Shown here: positions 12,626 to 25,700 of the stretch, one piece after another
Layout of the letters: every line of letters begins with the position of its first letter
Numbering within the stretch: the first letter of the stretch is position 1
NCBI GenBank assembly: GCA_013397435.1
Contig: VZRG01000160.1
Location: 706,008 to 770,007, forward strand
Length of the DNA: 64,000 nt
Direction: 5' to 3'
Origin: Erythrocercus mccallii
Taxonomy: Eukaryota; Chordata; Aves; Passeriformes; Dicruridae
Notes under the pieces: generated by a model
The model's database searches: none
The model's input: the letters and a program-made list of their open reading frames with translations, nothing else
What the model was told of the DNA's origin: nothing
Translations under genes and position numbers: made by a program

Positions 12626-13317
12626 TGTTATAAATGAAAAATCGCCAATCCGATTTTAATGAAAAGTGAAATTAATTTATTGGTTATAATTCAGATAAAT
12701 TTGGAAAATAGAAAAGCGAGCCACGAACCAAAGTCCAAGGTGCAGGCGTGGGACAAGGCACCTGGTGGAGACAGAGTTTCAGCGTCAAAAGGACACTCGT
12801 CTCTGGTCCACGATTTGAGCTCCCGTGCTGTGTGTTTTTATACTGTCCTCCGTAGCCTGTGATGGGGGTGTACAATGCAGGTATACGGTTCCTTTTGGTA
12901 GGTTGAAATCTCAGAATTAAACAATGTAGTTTCGATGTGCCTGGGTGTTTCTGAGTTTGAGACAGAAGCAGTCATTGTTTCTGAAAGGACGGTGTTTGTG
13001 CCATATAATAGACTTGATAGGTGGTTCCTGGGTGATTATGATCCAATGATTAAAGTCAAGTATTTTGATTTTGCTGCTTTGGGAAGGGTCGTTCACACTT
13101 TTGCAAGCTGAATGGAGTGGTTGCCTTGCTGGGACACAATAGCAGTTCCTTATCTCTGGTATTTGAGTGTGAGTTCCACCCCTCTGCAACGTGCTTGGTG
13201 TCTGGTAGCTTTCTCAGAGAAAAGACTGATTTCTATACGAAGACTATTTCTACGTTTTAACAAAATATTCTTATAAAATATCTTAGCACAAATTATATCT
13301 TAGATTAATCTATAACA
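12626..13317 (-). mobile_element. Solo LTR C of the TGTTATA/TATAACA family, inverted
   Basis: This 692-bp element is in reverse orientation relative to the other four. Its minus strand starts TGTTATAGATTAATCTAAGA and ends CGATTTTTCATTTATAACA. The target duplication is CCCT. It is closer to LTRs D and E than to A and B, sharing GTGCTAAG and AGAATATTTTGTTAAA near its start. The U5-like GGATTGGCGATTTTTC end is conserved. Confidence 0.9.
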
Positions 13318-13967
13318 CCCTTGGGCTCAGTGCTGTAATCACCAGTTAAATGTTGGTGTGACTCTGCCTTTCCCCACCTGCCAATATATATTTTATTAGA
13401 AATTGCAGCTGCCATGTCATTTTCTGGGGAGACTGTACTCTAAAAATGCACTGTAGCATCAAGTCTTTCTGTGGACCAAGCAGCCTTCCTCCCAGCTGGC
13501 TTCTGCCTACATGTAGCACACATGAGAATATGTGGGAAATCTGGGGTATTAAGGATGTGCAAAGATTTATAGCCTCTATGGACAAAAGGCTTTTTCTGTG
13601 ATTGCTTTTTCATTCTACTCTTTCAGTTTAGTTGTCTAAGTCTTCCTTCAGATTCAATTTTGTGTTACTAGGGTGTCTCTGGATTGAAAGACTAAGAGCA
13701 GGGTGATTGAAATGTGTTAAAGACAACTTACAGGTTGTGTTTGATGACACTGCTATTGTCCTTATCTAAGATAGGAAGCCCAGCTCCATTACAAGTACAC
13801 ACTATTTTTCTTTTAGGTTTAAATTCAGGATTTATACTTTTCCTTCAGAACATAAATGCATTTTCTTCTTAAAAGCTAGACATACTAGAAGACATTAAAA
13901 AAGAAAAAAATCCTGTTTATAAAACTTTTCTGAAGTCTCTTTTTCCAAACATCTGCCTGGTAAAGGT
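13318..13967. other. Spacer between LTR C and LTR D
   Basis: This is 650 bp of anonymous AT-rich sequence. No gene, splice-supported exon or transposon was recognised. Confidence 0.5.
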
Positions 13968-14665
13968 TGTTATAGGTGAATCTATGATGTATTTCGTGCT
14001 AAGTTAATTTTACAAGAATATTTTGTTAAATTGTAGAAAATAGTATCTGTGTAAAGTCAGGCTTTCCCAGGAAAGCCACAAGTTACCAGCAGCAGCAGCA
14101 GATGGGCAAGGCGCACCCATCAGCATCAGAGATAAGGAACATTAATGTGTACTGGCCAGGCAACCTCACTCTATTCACCAAAGGAGAAGTGCTAATTGCT
14201 GTTCTCAAAACAGAACAATAACGATACTCAGCTTCGATCGGCGAGCAATCTGTGTCCAGAAACCAACTATCAAGACTATTGTCAAGCCTCAAGTATGGTC
14301 CTCACAGAAACAAAGACTGTCTCTGTCCGAAACTTGGATACACCCTGCCACACTTCAAATCATATTGTTCAGTTACAGATGACTTCATACCCACCAAAAG
14401 AAGCTGCTTCCTACATTGTACACCTTAGCCCCAGGCTATGAAAAACAGTATAAAACCATACCGCAGAACACGTCTTCATGGATGCAGAGACAGTGTCATT
14501 TGGATGCAGACTCTGTGCCACCAGGTGCCGATCCCCAGGCCGGCACCTTGGGATATTGGGATTCGTGGCTCATTTTTCTATTTTCCAAATTGATCCGAAA
14601 TTGTAATCAATAAAACCATTTCATTTTTCATTAAAATGGGATTGGCGATTTTTTCATTTATAACA
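13968..14665 (+). mobile_element. Solo LTR D of the TGTTATA/TATAACA family
   Basis: The 698-bp element starts TGTTATAGGTGAATCTATGA and ends TTTTTTCATTTATAACA, with the 4-bp target duplication AGGT. TATA-like CAGTATAAAACC lies near 14448 and AATAAA near 14610, followed by the family U5 end. It is followed after only 38 bp by LTR E in the same orientation, but each has its own target duplication, so this is not a provirus with paired LTRs. Confidence 0.9.
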
Positions 14666-14703
14666 AGGTGACTTGGTCCTAATGTGCCATATCTTTTCTC
14701 TGT

Positions 14704-15443
14704 TGTTATAGATGACTCTAAGAGATAATTCATGCTAAAATATTTTATAAGAATATGTTGTTAAAATGTAGAAATAGTCTCTGTATAAAACCTGATTCTC
14801 TCTAAGTAAGTTACAAAATACCAGACACTGCTGCAGCTGGGTGGAAATCACACCTGAATACCAGAGATAAGAGACAGGCTATTGTGTTCCTACGGAGCAA
14901 TGACCACTCCATTCAGCCAGCAGAGGTGTGAGGAAACCTCCCTTATTGAAAAGGACCAAAACAATTCCTCCCAGAGCAGCGTGAATTGAACATTTAACAA
15001 TAATTAGTGGACCATTGAAGGCCAAAGACAACTATCAAAATCTTTTGTATAACGAAGGCACCATCCTATTCAGCAGTGAAAAAAACCAACTACGGCCTTT
15101 ATTCCATACACAGGGAACATCCAGACACACCGATACTATATTGTTTCATTCCGGGAAAGCTTTTACCTACCAAAAGAAGCTGTATTCCCTCATTGTCCAC
15201 CTCCACCACCGGCTACAAACAGCAGTATAAAAACCCACAGCACAGAATACATTTTGTGGAAGCAGAAAGGGGTGTCCTTTAGATGCCGTCATGCTGTTCC
15301 ACCAAGTGACAGGTCCCCGGGTCGGCACTTTGGATTTTGGTTCTTGGCTTGCTTTTCTATTTTCCAAATTTTATCCGTATTGTAATTAATAAATTTATTT
15401 CATTTTTATTCAAAATCGGATTGGCGATTTTTCATTTATAACA
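14704..15443 (+). mobile_element. Solo LTR E of the TGTTATA/TATAACA family
   Basis: The 740-bp element starts TGTTATAGATGACTCTAAGA and ends GATTTTTCATTTATAACA. Direct flanks match over 5 bp (TCTGT), while its four relatives have 4-bp duplications. TATA-like CAGTATAAAAACC lies near 15222 and AATAAA near 15388. It is about 40 bp longer than the others. It belongs to the C/D subgroup, sharing AAGAATATGTTGTTAAAATG near the start. Confidence 0.9.
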
Positions 15444-15999
15444 TCTGTTAACAAAGCAAGGAACAAATCTAGAAGAAATCAGAGATTACAAACCTTAATT
15501 ATGCACAGCTTTGAAGGCTGCAGACATTTTGCTGTTCAGTGCTTTTCAGTTCAGAATTTCAGCACTGATCTCTCACTGAAGCAAATGTATACTGTGGCCA
15601 TTATCCCTTTCAGTAAATATCAACTGGCTGCATTTAAACCATGGAAAATGGAAGTTCTTCCAATTTCTTGCTATGTCCCCCTCTCTCCATACCTTGATTT
15701 CCATGGCCGTCAGTCTGGATGACTGAGGGAAGTTGCTGTGGCAATGTCCTTTTGCTGGCTGATCACTAAAAGGTCTGGGGACTGATCATAGGTCACACCT
15801 TGGCTTCCTCACAGCAACTAGATCAAGCCAACAATGATTTATTGCATGAAAAGGAAAATATGACTAAGTCCTTTACTGTTCTAATTACAAAACCTTAATT
15901 TTAAAAACTAAGAAACTCACTAAAATTGCTGAGGATAAAATATAAAACTCAAATACTTGATATCAAATACCCTATATTTATTTCATAGATGACAAAAAA

Positions 16000-16075
16000 C
16001 CTCACTAATGAGCAATAAATTCTTTATTCAAAAACATCTATACAAAATAACACTCTTGGAGATATACACTTTTAC
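16000..16075 (-). terminator. Candidate distal poly(A) site, minus strand
   Basis: Read on the minus strand this stretch has the layout of a vertebrate cleavage site. UGUA-type motifs (TGTATATC, TTTTGTATAG) are followed by GAATAAAGA with the hexamer at 16023-16028. A G/T-rich downstream segment (GTGAGGTTTTTTGTC) occupies about 15970-15996. The nearest known minus-strand transcript upstream is SNTG2, whose stop codon is 11.4 kb away with no recognisable repeat in between. It could therefore end a very long SNTG2 3' UTR, end another minus-strand gene, or be fortuitous. Confidence 0.4.
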
Positions 16076-19000
16076 ATTTTTAAAGTGCATCTCTTCATTG
16101 CTACAATATTTGATTTGCTAATTTACACTGTACATTCATAATTTATAAAAAAAAGGTGAATATATGCTAATAACAGTGACAGGGAGCACATATTCCATTG
16201 TAGAAATCACTTTTGAAGTGTGTACATATACAAACCATTCATATCCAGATTTAAAGACAATACTGTGACAATAGCAAGAGTATCACTACAAAGTGGAATT
16301 ACAGTATACTGTATGATAATAGATTCTTGTTATAAAAGGTTATTTAAAAGTGCAAAATATATATACTCTGCCTTTATATTACTTCCTAGTTTAATTTTTG
16401 CTACTTATTAATTCCCTTTCTGACTTCCTGAACAGATAAAATTACAGTTATTTTACACTATGCAAATCTATAATCATGCACATGTTGAGAGGCTGCATTT
16501 CCAATAAAAAAAGGAACAAATGCAAAGCTGCACACACAAAAAATGCTGTGTTTCAGATGTCTTTTTTAATTTGCCAACTGAAACATATAAAATATGAGTA
16601 AAATATATAATGAATACCATTTAGATGTGAAGCATTATGAGTATGAAAAAATTTGGTCATTTTATTTTGATCATTACAGGATTACCTGCAAGTAGTTCCC
16701 TATACTAAGGTGATCACATATATGGGCTCATTTTGTTGCATTGTAGACCTCAGTACAACCTTCCTCCAAAAAGGAAAGAAACCTGCAATATGTAAAACCC
16801 CAAAGAGCTTCAACATTTAATTACTACATGGAAAAGATGAACAACATTCAGTCTTTATGTGTCTATATAGAATTTTGACAGCTATTTAGGTTTGGCTCTA
16901 TTATGAACTGGTGAACTAATTTTCATTTTTAGGACAGAGGTAGTGAACTGTCAGAAACATTTAATAAGGTTTAGTTACTGGCTGCAGTAGAGTATACTAA
17001 TTCAAATGTTCTTCAAAAAGAACTTCTGAGATCATGCTGTGTAAAGTTTTAAAACTGAAAATCTTATGGCAATTACCGGCTGTAGATCACTTTTTTCCCT
17101 GTTCCATAGACTGCAATATACTTGATCATTCAAAACTTATGTCAGTTACTAAAGAAAAGATGATCTTTCAATAAAGATTTACAGGGTATGAATAAGAACA
17201 AATGGCAATTAGAGTGGAATACCTGAGTATTAATGTTATCACTGACTATTTAATCCTAAACCCCTGAGTTCTTAAGGAATTCTGCCAATGCCCACTGACT
17301 TTCAAAGGCATGTCTGGAAGTGGTTTGAAACATTTCCTATAAAGTGTCTACATATCTTGTTCTTCTTTGGGTTAATAAAAAAGATTAAAAGCAATATCTG
17401 AAATATACACCTTTTATTCATGAACAACAGTAGCCAAGAGTCAGACTTATGCCACATTGAGGGTTACTGATAAGAATATGAATCAGCTCTGGACACCATT
17501 TTCAATGATGCTCATACACTGGAGAAAAGCACTGATTTCATTAAAAAAACTCCACACTTCTCCTCCATCACATATTCTTGCAAGTTTTTACCAAGAAGTG
17601 GCGATTGCCTTTCACTTTGCAAACAAGATTGCATGATGGAGAGGCAGACAAGCAACAGCTGCATATTTCAAACTGATTATTTTGGGATGGAAATTCCCAC
17701 AGATGTACTGTGTGGCTCAGCTACTGATGGTATTTGCCACCCACATTGGACAAACTGTGGTATTTAAGATAGTAATTCCTGGGATTATTGCTACAAAAGT
17801 ACATGTAGGAGTGCTCCTAATACAAATTTCAAGGACACATAACTAGTTTTTTCAAATAAAACATCAAGTATCTTTCCTTTCTTTTCACTTAGCACTTTCA
17901 GAAAGAATAAAGTCATTTCCATTTTTACAGCTAAGTATAACCAGAGAACATCTCAAGAACCTTAAATTCCTTACTTTAAATCATAAGTGATTTATAGGTT
18001 GTTATTTCTAGCAACATAACTCATTGCTCATGTTTCTACTGAAACAGGACTAATATTCAACTAATATACTACAAAATATGTCAAAATAGTTAAATTAAAA
18101 TTAACCTCCCCAATATCATCGCAAAAAGTTTCTTTGTTTGTTTGGGTTTTTTTAATTTACTTTCCAGTGGATACAGAGATAAATACAGATCTGAGCATCT
18201 AACATCATAAATTGTTATTCCCTTTTTTTAAAAAAAAATCATGGCTTATATAACAAATATTCAATTTTTTCATGTAATGGAATAAAGAGAATGCAATAAG
18301 CATGAATAATTAATCATTTATGTACACTTAATAATGTCATGTCAGTGTAAAAATTTGAAATAACTGACATTTTGTATTGTCAGTATAGTAAGGTATCAGA
18401 AAATTCCAAATAGCATTAAAATTCCTATCTCCATCTGCCTTTGAGAGATTTAAGAATTTCAAAATATTGGTTTCAAATAAGAAGTTTTGATTAAATTGAT
18501 TAAGAGAACACAAAATTTGATTTCCAGAGGCACTACACTAGATATGAAAAGAACCCAACCACTCAAGGATGCTCAGTGAAAAAATACAGCAAATGGTGGA
18601 AATATGTCTAGTGAACAGACAGACACCTGCCACAGGAACAGCGAATGCAGAGGAATAACACAAAAAATTTTCAGTGACCACTAGTGATTTGACCTCTTGG
18701 AGAATGGAATTGCATCCTCTGAGAGAATGTTTATAATTTTCTCCAAAAGGCATGATTAATATCACAATCTGAGGAACAGGGCAGTGAGTTATACATTTAC
18801 ACGCTTCAAGAAGAAATATAGAAAGTACTTGCACTGGCAAAACTACTCACAAGCACAAAAAGGAAACCAAAACCCAAAGATTTCGCTTTCTCTGATAGGA
18901 CCACTGTTCCATAACAACTGAGCAGTATTTCTGCTCACACTGTGCAAGTAATTGTTAAATAATTCTCTTTTCCTGGTCCCATGTTTGTAACTGTGTATGC

Positions 19001-19698
19001 TGCCTATTCTGGTCTGCATAACAGCTTCTCAGGACTCAATGTATTCCCAAGCATCTGGTTACATGCTGTTCCAGCTGAGCTCATTAGTTTGCTTTTTTAG
19101 TTTGTTTTTTTTCTGTTCACATCCCAAGTTTTTCATTTGAGAGAGTGCTTTTACAGTTTAAATATATTTTTCTCCAACACTGAATTAGTATTTAAAATTA
19201 CTTTTAAGTATCATTGGTGTACCTGTTTATAGAGCAGAGCGTGTGATCCTGCTCTTTATTTCAAACACTGCCACATCTATGACATAAAGAAAATTATTCA
19301 ACAGCAGTAAGGTAGCCATGCATAAAAGGTGGTTAGAAGCACTTATTTATGCTTTGCAGAGCTTTGTGTTCTACAGACAAGAGCCTTGTGCATGCAGCTA
19401 CCTCATTTACAAGATGGTTTTTACATAAGTTTTGCCTTTATGACTGTAATCACATATTGTCTCACAACTACTCTTTTCTCCCAAGAAAATTAATTATGTA
19501 AATATTAAATGTTTGAAACTAAATGATAGGTCGCTCCAGTAAACTGTTCTCTATTTATATACTTAAAGTTAGCCCATTGTTGCCTTTACAAGGTGAACAA
19601 GAACTGATTAGCAAACATTAGGCAAAAATGGGACTCACTCTTAGACACAGTTTACTGCACAGGCATTTTAAGCCTATTGGAAAAGTAGTGCATCTTTG

Positions 19699-19763
19699 GA
19701 TAGTAGAGCATAGAGATACTGTGCATATACTGTGCTCTACTGTGATAGTAGAGCATAGAGATA
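19699..19763. repeat. 20-bp direct repeat with hairpin between copies
   Basis: GATAGTAGAGCATAGAGATA occurs exactly at 19699-19718 and 19744-19763. The segment between holds TATACTGTGCTCTA, whose TGCTCTA pairs with TAGAGCA of the first copy, so the unit can fold into a short stem. It could be a local duplication. Confidence 0.8.
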
Positions 19764-22700
19764 TTGAAAATAACTAAAAACCCCCACCTATACCTTACCT
19801 AATTGCCTGTATTATTACAAAACAAGGTATCAGTCATGTCAAATTAGAATATTTTCTTTGAAGGCAGAGGAGCTAAGCAAATCTGAGTGAAAAGAACCAC
19901 TTGGTGACCGGCCATGCAATTTAAATAAAGAAAAAAACCCCAAACCCCAGGAAACCTATGTATCTTTAAGTCAGATTAAGTAAAATCATGAGAGCATGCC
20001 ATATAAATGGATTTATTACCAATGAAAGGCATATATTGTTGAAGGCTGTGTAATAATTAGCATAGCAAAGACCTACTACACTGCTGTGCATACTATGACA
20101 TACCAGACAAAACTGAAGTATGATACAAGTTTTTCCAAGAAGAAAATTAGTAAAAGAGCTTCACGATTAAAGCAGAGAAACCTTGTTTGGTTTCATATGA
20201 GCATTCAGAAACTGTCTTTTTAGGGATAATTTCCTGATTGCAATTGCAGATATTTTGCTACAGGATATAAAACACTGAGTGAGAAACTTATTAAGAAATT
20301 AAAAGGAAATGAAAAAATATTGAGGGAATAGAAATGATTGATGTGCAACAAACCGCATTAGAAGCACTTGTCTTTATAGAATTAGGGTGACAAATATTAT
20401 AATGAAACAAAAGAATGTTAAGTGTATTTTGAGATATTAGTGAAACTCCTAAGTGCAAAAGAACACAACAAACAAACTCAGAGAGATTATTTGCAGGACT
20501 GGGAAGAAATGAACTCTGCATAAATGACCAGGAACCCAGAATCTGATGATGTCGTAAGAGCATTTTTACCTACCGTATGGAGTGAGTAAACTGAAATTTC
20601 ACAGCGCCTTGGTCCAAAGGAAGGTAAAGGGCAAATTAAATATAAGTTTGGTTAAGAATCTGATCACTTTTCCTTTAATCCTGCTATGAATATGCCCGTG
20701 ATGGGGAGAAATAACAATACTACAAATGCTGATAAAAATCATTGACTGGAATGAAGAACTGAATCCCAGAAATGTATGTGACACTCAACTCTGCAGTCAT
20801 TTGGATGTTGCTGTTTCCTACTTCTCTTTGGCTGCACACATTTCCCCTTTTGAATTTTGGGAAAGCATGAATATATCTCAAGCACAATGATGTGATATGT
20901 GCTAGTAACTGCTGGGGCTTTGTGGAAGCCACTGTGCTTTTAGTTATAGGCAAATGAGGAAAACTCCTGCCTTTACTCCAAAGATTCTTCACTGTATTTA
21001 AAACACAGTTATAGTACAAGGCAGATGCAAATCATAGCACTTCTCCAAGAATTAGTGTGAAAAATTTAAGAAGCAGGTTTTTTCCAGTTCTATCCAGGAA
21101 TAAAACAAACTTTTGACTCAGTAAAGGACTTCCACTTTAAAACAAGGGTAAAGTTTTATCCCTAAAACCAATTTAATATTCATATTCACTCTCCCAGGGA
21201 ATATTTGTCTGTCTTCTATGCAAAAAGAAAACAGTAAGCTGATTATGTACTCTGCTTATGGATGTTGTAGAGGAGTAATTTAGCTCAGTTCTGAATGTTA
21301 ATTGAACAAACTGCTTAAAGATACAGTAGAATGTCTCTAATATTTTTTTATGAGTAGCTCTGTGTTCCAAGAGCCAGTGCATCCCAAGACATAGAACTCA
21401 TCAATGAATTAATACAATTTCTACTGTCTTATTTTAGAAATATCTTCTACTAAGCCCAGGTAGTAACTGCTAGCTGGAAAAACAGGCTAAGACCTTTTCT
21501 CCCCTCCCCTCTGCCAGTTACAGGGGATGACAACCTTTTGATTTAAATTCACTTTGAGATTGTTTTATTTTATTCTCATAATCCTAAAACACTGCTCATG
21601 ATAGCACATGTATTGGTACATAAATCTGATATTAAACCTATTTATAAAAAATTAAGCTGTCAAAAATCTATGTGGTAGTATAGCATGTTGATGGAGAAAG
21701 ATGCCTTCTCAGAACATTATTCAATCCACTGGTTTTAGGTATCTATTGCAGGAAGGAATAAAGCACTCCTTGGATTTGCTGGTTTCTATTCATTGGTTAT
21801 GGGGTTGAGATCAGATGATTAACACACATTGTACACTTAATTTCTACATTAATTCATTAATAAGCATCAAGTATGACATTTCCATCATAGTGGGGAATTT
21901 AGAGACTTGTAAAAAACAGTCAGTTAGTTAGCTTAGACGTATAACAGAAATAATGTTCCAAGAATAATTGGTAGTGAGGAAAGAAAAATAAAGTTCTTAC
22001 ATTTAACTTCCTTTCCCTGCTTGGTTGTCTTGCAATTCCAGAGATCTATGCAGCTGAGATGCTTCTACCACTCACATCTCCTGATGTGTAGACTTGCACA
22101 ATAGATCATGTCTTTGCACTGAAAAAAAGTCTGTGATCTCTCTAAACTAGAGGTTGGAATACCTGCATAAGTGCAACTTGTACAGGGCATCATGACAGCT
22201 GTTCCAAAAAAAAAAAATTATGCCTTTTAGTCCAAATAGTTCTGGTTTTGATTCTCTACTCAAAAGTCAGCAGTTTTTCCAGTAGGAAAGAATCCTTTAA
22301 GTGAATATGTAGGCAGCTGGACACCGAGGGAATACTAGAAAAGAAAAGCATTTTTGTTCCTCTGTTTATTATTTAAAATAGTGTATCTTTGTTTCAGGCA
22401 ACATCCTGTCTAATTTACTGGGATTTAAAACAGTAGCGGATTTTGGATCATGTCCATGGAATTTGATAATTTCAAATTTCATAAAAATATTTTACTTAAG
22501 AATTTTTTGTGGTTGAACCATATTATAATACATATTTGATTTCATCTTGCATGCTACACAAATCTGTTTTACACTCAATAAATTTACTATAAGGTTTTTA
22601 GTTCACATAAGATAATTGCTTCTCTACATGCTTCAACACAAAAGTACTTCAACATTTTTGAAGTATAGGTTAAAAAATCCCCAACATGAATACATGAGAC

Positions 22701-25700
22701 ATTTTGCATTTTTTCTTTGTGGTCTTTAACTCTTCAGCATCCATAACTCAATGAATAGAAATTCAAAATAGAGAACTACACTGAAAGATGAATTTCCTGA
22801 TGAAGTTCCAAAAACAAGTCAAATGAGTTCCAAGAGGTATTTTTAGCTTGCATACCTAAGCGGAGGAGTTTTTTAAGATTTCACAGTCTGTCTGTCTGTC
22901 CATTCCTCCCCTGCTTCCATTTTTGCAGCGCTTTGTCCCATTTCTCATGCACAAGAAAGAGGGAGAAATCACCACTTTGCTTTTCATGAGAGCATGGAGA
23001 AAAGTGCTTCCTCCCTAACATTCACCCTCTCTGCTCTGAAAAAGCTTACTGGAGGACACAGGAAAACCGCATTAAAAGAAAATCAACCACAGAAGTAAAC
23101 GAAAAGCAGAAAAATTGCATTGCCGTTATACACACCTCACTTTGAGTACTGTGACAGAGGAGATGCTCAGGTGGGCAGGAAAGTGTTATAAAATACTGAC
23201 AGTAGTTTGATAGAAGCATTTGTGGACATGAACTTCATGAAATTCAGGCAGTTTTAAATTCTGTTTAGGCCACTACAAAGATCAGACTATATATAAAAGG
23301 TTTTGTGGAAAAGGCATGCCTTGTCTGAAGTTACTTATGAATTAATGTAGTTTGGATATAATACAGCATTTTAGACTAATGGTTGCAAAATTTGGCAGAG
23401 CTTAGCCTTCCTCCCCAGAAAATTATTTTTTAAGCTTCAGGCCTACTGGCTCAAGATTAAGAATAATATTGAAATAGTTTTTCTATGATCCTAGCCTTGG
23501 AAGAATTCAGTCAGATTTCCACAACTTGAGCTTTGGATCAGCACAGTCTCAGCCTCCCAGGCTTTATGACTACAAACAAAAAAACCCCATAATATTATAG
23601 GTCAGATTAAGTCACTGAAATGCTCTGATAACATCTAAATTTAAAACTAAAATTGACGGGCCTTGTTTTTTATCTCTGAGGCCATCTGGCACAGCCTGGG
23701 CACATTCCCTCTATTAAATGCTCTGGTGTTTTCAACAGGGTAGCACAACCAAGCCATGCACTGAGAACAGAGCTGAGATGACTTTAGCTTGACTGTGAAT
23801 AGGATTTTTCCTGCAGATTTTAATCATGTTAGAGCAAAAAATGCCAGAAATTATATTAACAAATCATCAGTATGATTCAAGTCCAGTGCCTAAATCCAGG
23901 ATGCACCACTCCTTAATTTATACATCACTGATGAGCCTTGTTATAATTTAAATCAACAGTACTACCCATTTACTCAATATCATGTTTGTAGATGGGATTT
24001 TTAACCGAGTCTTAAGTTTAAATAAAGGCATAAAGATAATTTGGACACACAGAGTCTGTCCTCTTTTTATTCACTTCTAATCACAATTTCATGATGGGGC
24101 CCAATTTTATAACTCTGTGTATGCTTTCTTCCTTCCCTGATGTTTATGGTGCTGCTTTAGCAAACGCTTGTCTTTTCCTACTCTGTATTCAATTCTGGTA
24201 CACCTTTGTCTCCCTAGAAAAAAATAAAGGAAAACTATACACAAATACATAATGAGGTAGTAAGACTAAAGCTTAATATATCACAAGTATGTAGCAAATA
24301 ATATTAAAATTTGCTTTATGATCTCATTAAAATTAAATATTTGACATCTGAAATGCCTAAAGCAGGTGTCCTCTGCCTCAGTCTGTGATTACTGAGGGGT
24401 GACTGGAATGTATCTAGCAGCAGATTGATTTGTGAATCCTACTATTTTCCTATTTTGAGGTGTTTAGTGAGCTGAAATGTGGTGCAAATACTGAAAACTC
24501 TGACAGAGAAAAATATAAGCATGTTACATGATCCACATTCTGAAGGCAATGACACGTTAATACGCTTTACTAATGATTAAAAATTTGACAAAGAAACACA
24601 AGCAACCGAACAAATTCACTCTCCAATGCACTCAAATGCACTCAAATTGGGAGTGCAACATTTTCAAATACAAGATATATGACTAAGAAATGCAAGGTGC
24701 TATGGAAGTCCTACACAGACCATATAACAGCTGAGCAACTAGCAATCCATTAGCTTTTCCCTGGCTTTGGCAAATTCCTCCAAATCTGGCCTTGAGTCCC
24801 TGCCTTCAGACTGTTGCAGAATGTGAAAGAAAGGAAAAAGCATGTGAGCTAATAGGGATCTTCAAGTTCTTCTTTTAAAAATATGTTTGGAGAATTATAT
24901 GTACAATACAATGCTAAATTTCAGAGGGTGAATTTGTAAGAATTTTTTTATTTAATATTCCTTGAGATTGATTTGGACATACAGAAAAAAATTACTGTCT
25001 TGCAAAAACAGTAGCTCATCAAAAGACTATAAGAATTTAGAAATTCCATTAAACAAATAATAAAATTACTTAAAATCAGCATAAGCAACTTCATATAAGA
25101 GATTTGAAAGTGCTAATGAAAAAGTGCAATATCCAGCTGCTTTGGAAAAAAAATCAATAATGCTCTTTTTGAACTGCAGAACTTTTTTTTAGTAGAAATG
25201 AAAAATTACTTAATAAATTAGGCCTAATGTATTTTGAGATTTTATTACAGTATTTGGGGAGATATGTTAGTTTATAATCACATGATTCTTAAAACATTAA
25301 GTTTAGATGTCTGACTGTAGTACCAGTTCAGTACTAGCTGATACAGTTTTCTACTGTAACTACCATGTTAGTTACAGAAAAAAAGATATGTAACTCTTGT
25401 CAATGAAAAAATATTAGAAAACCAAAACTGAATTAATTCCATAATTCTTCATCCTACAGAAACTGTAATGCTTCTGATTATTCATGTTAATAAACTGAAT
25501 TGAGAACTGTTTATAAGAAAGATATTCTGATGTTAATGCTGTAGTTTTTGAATGTTAAAATCTCAGTAAATACAATGAGCTGAAAATAAAAAAGAAAGCT
25601 GAGAATTAAATTAAACATTTTCAATAAATACGTGTTTGACAAAGAAAAGTTTTTAAATTATTTTCCTGAAATAAAATTATTATAAAATTGAGCTTACATG

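Noticed and set aside
13968..15443. LTR D and LTR E as the two LTRs of one small provirus
   Set aside because: Each is bounded by its own target duplication and only 38 bp separate them, with no primer-binding site or polypurine tract between.
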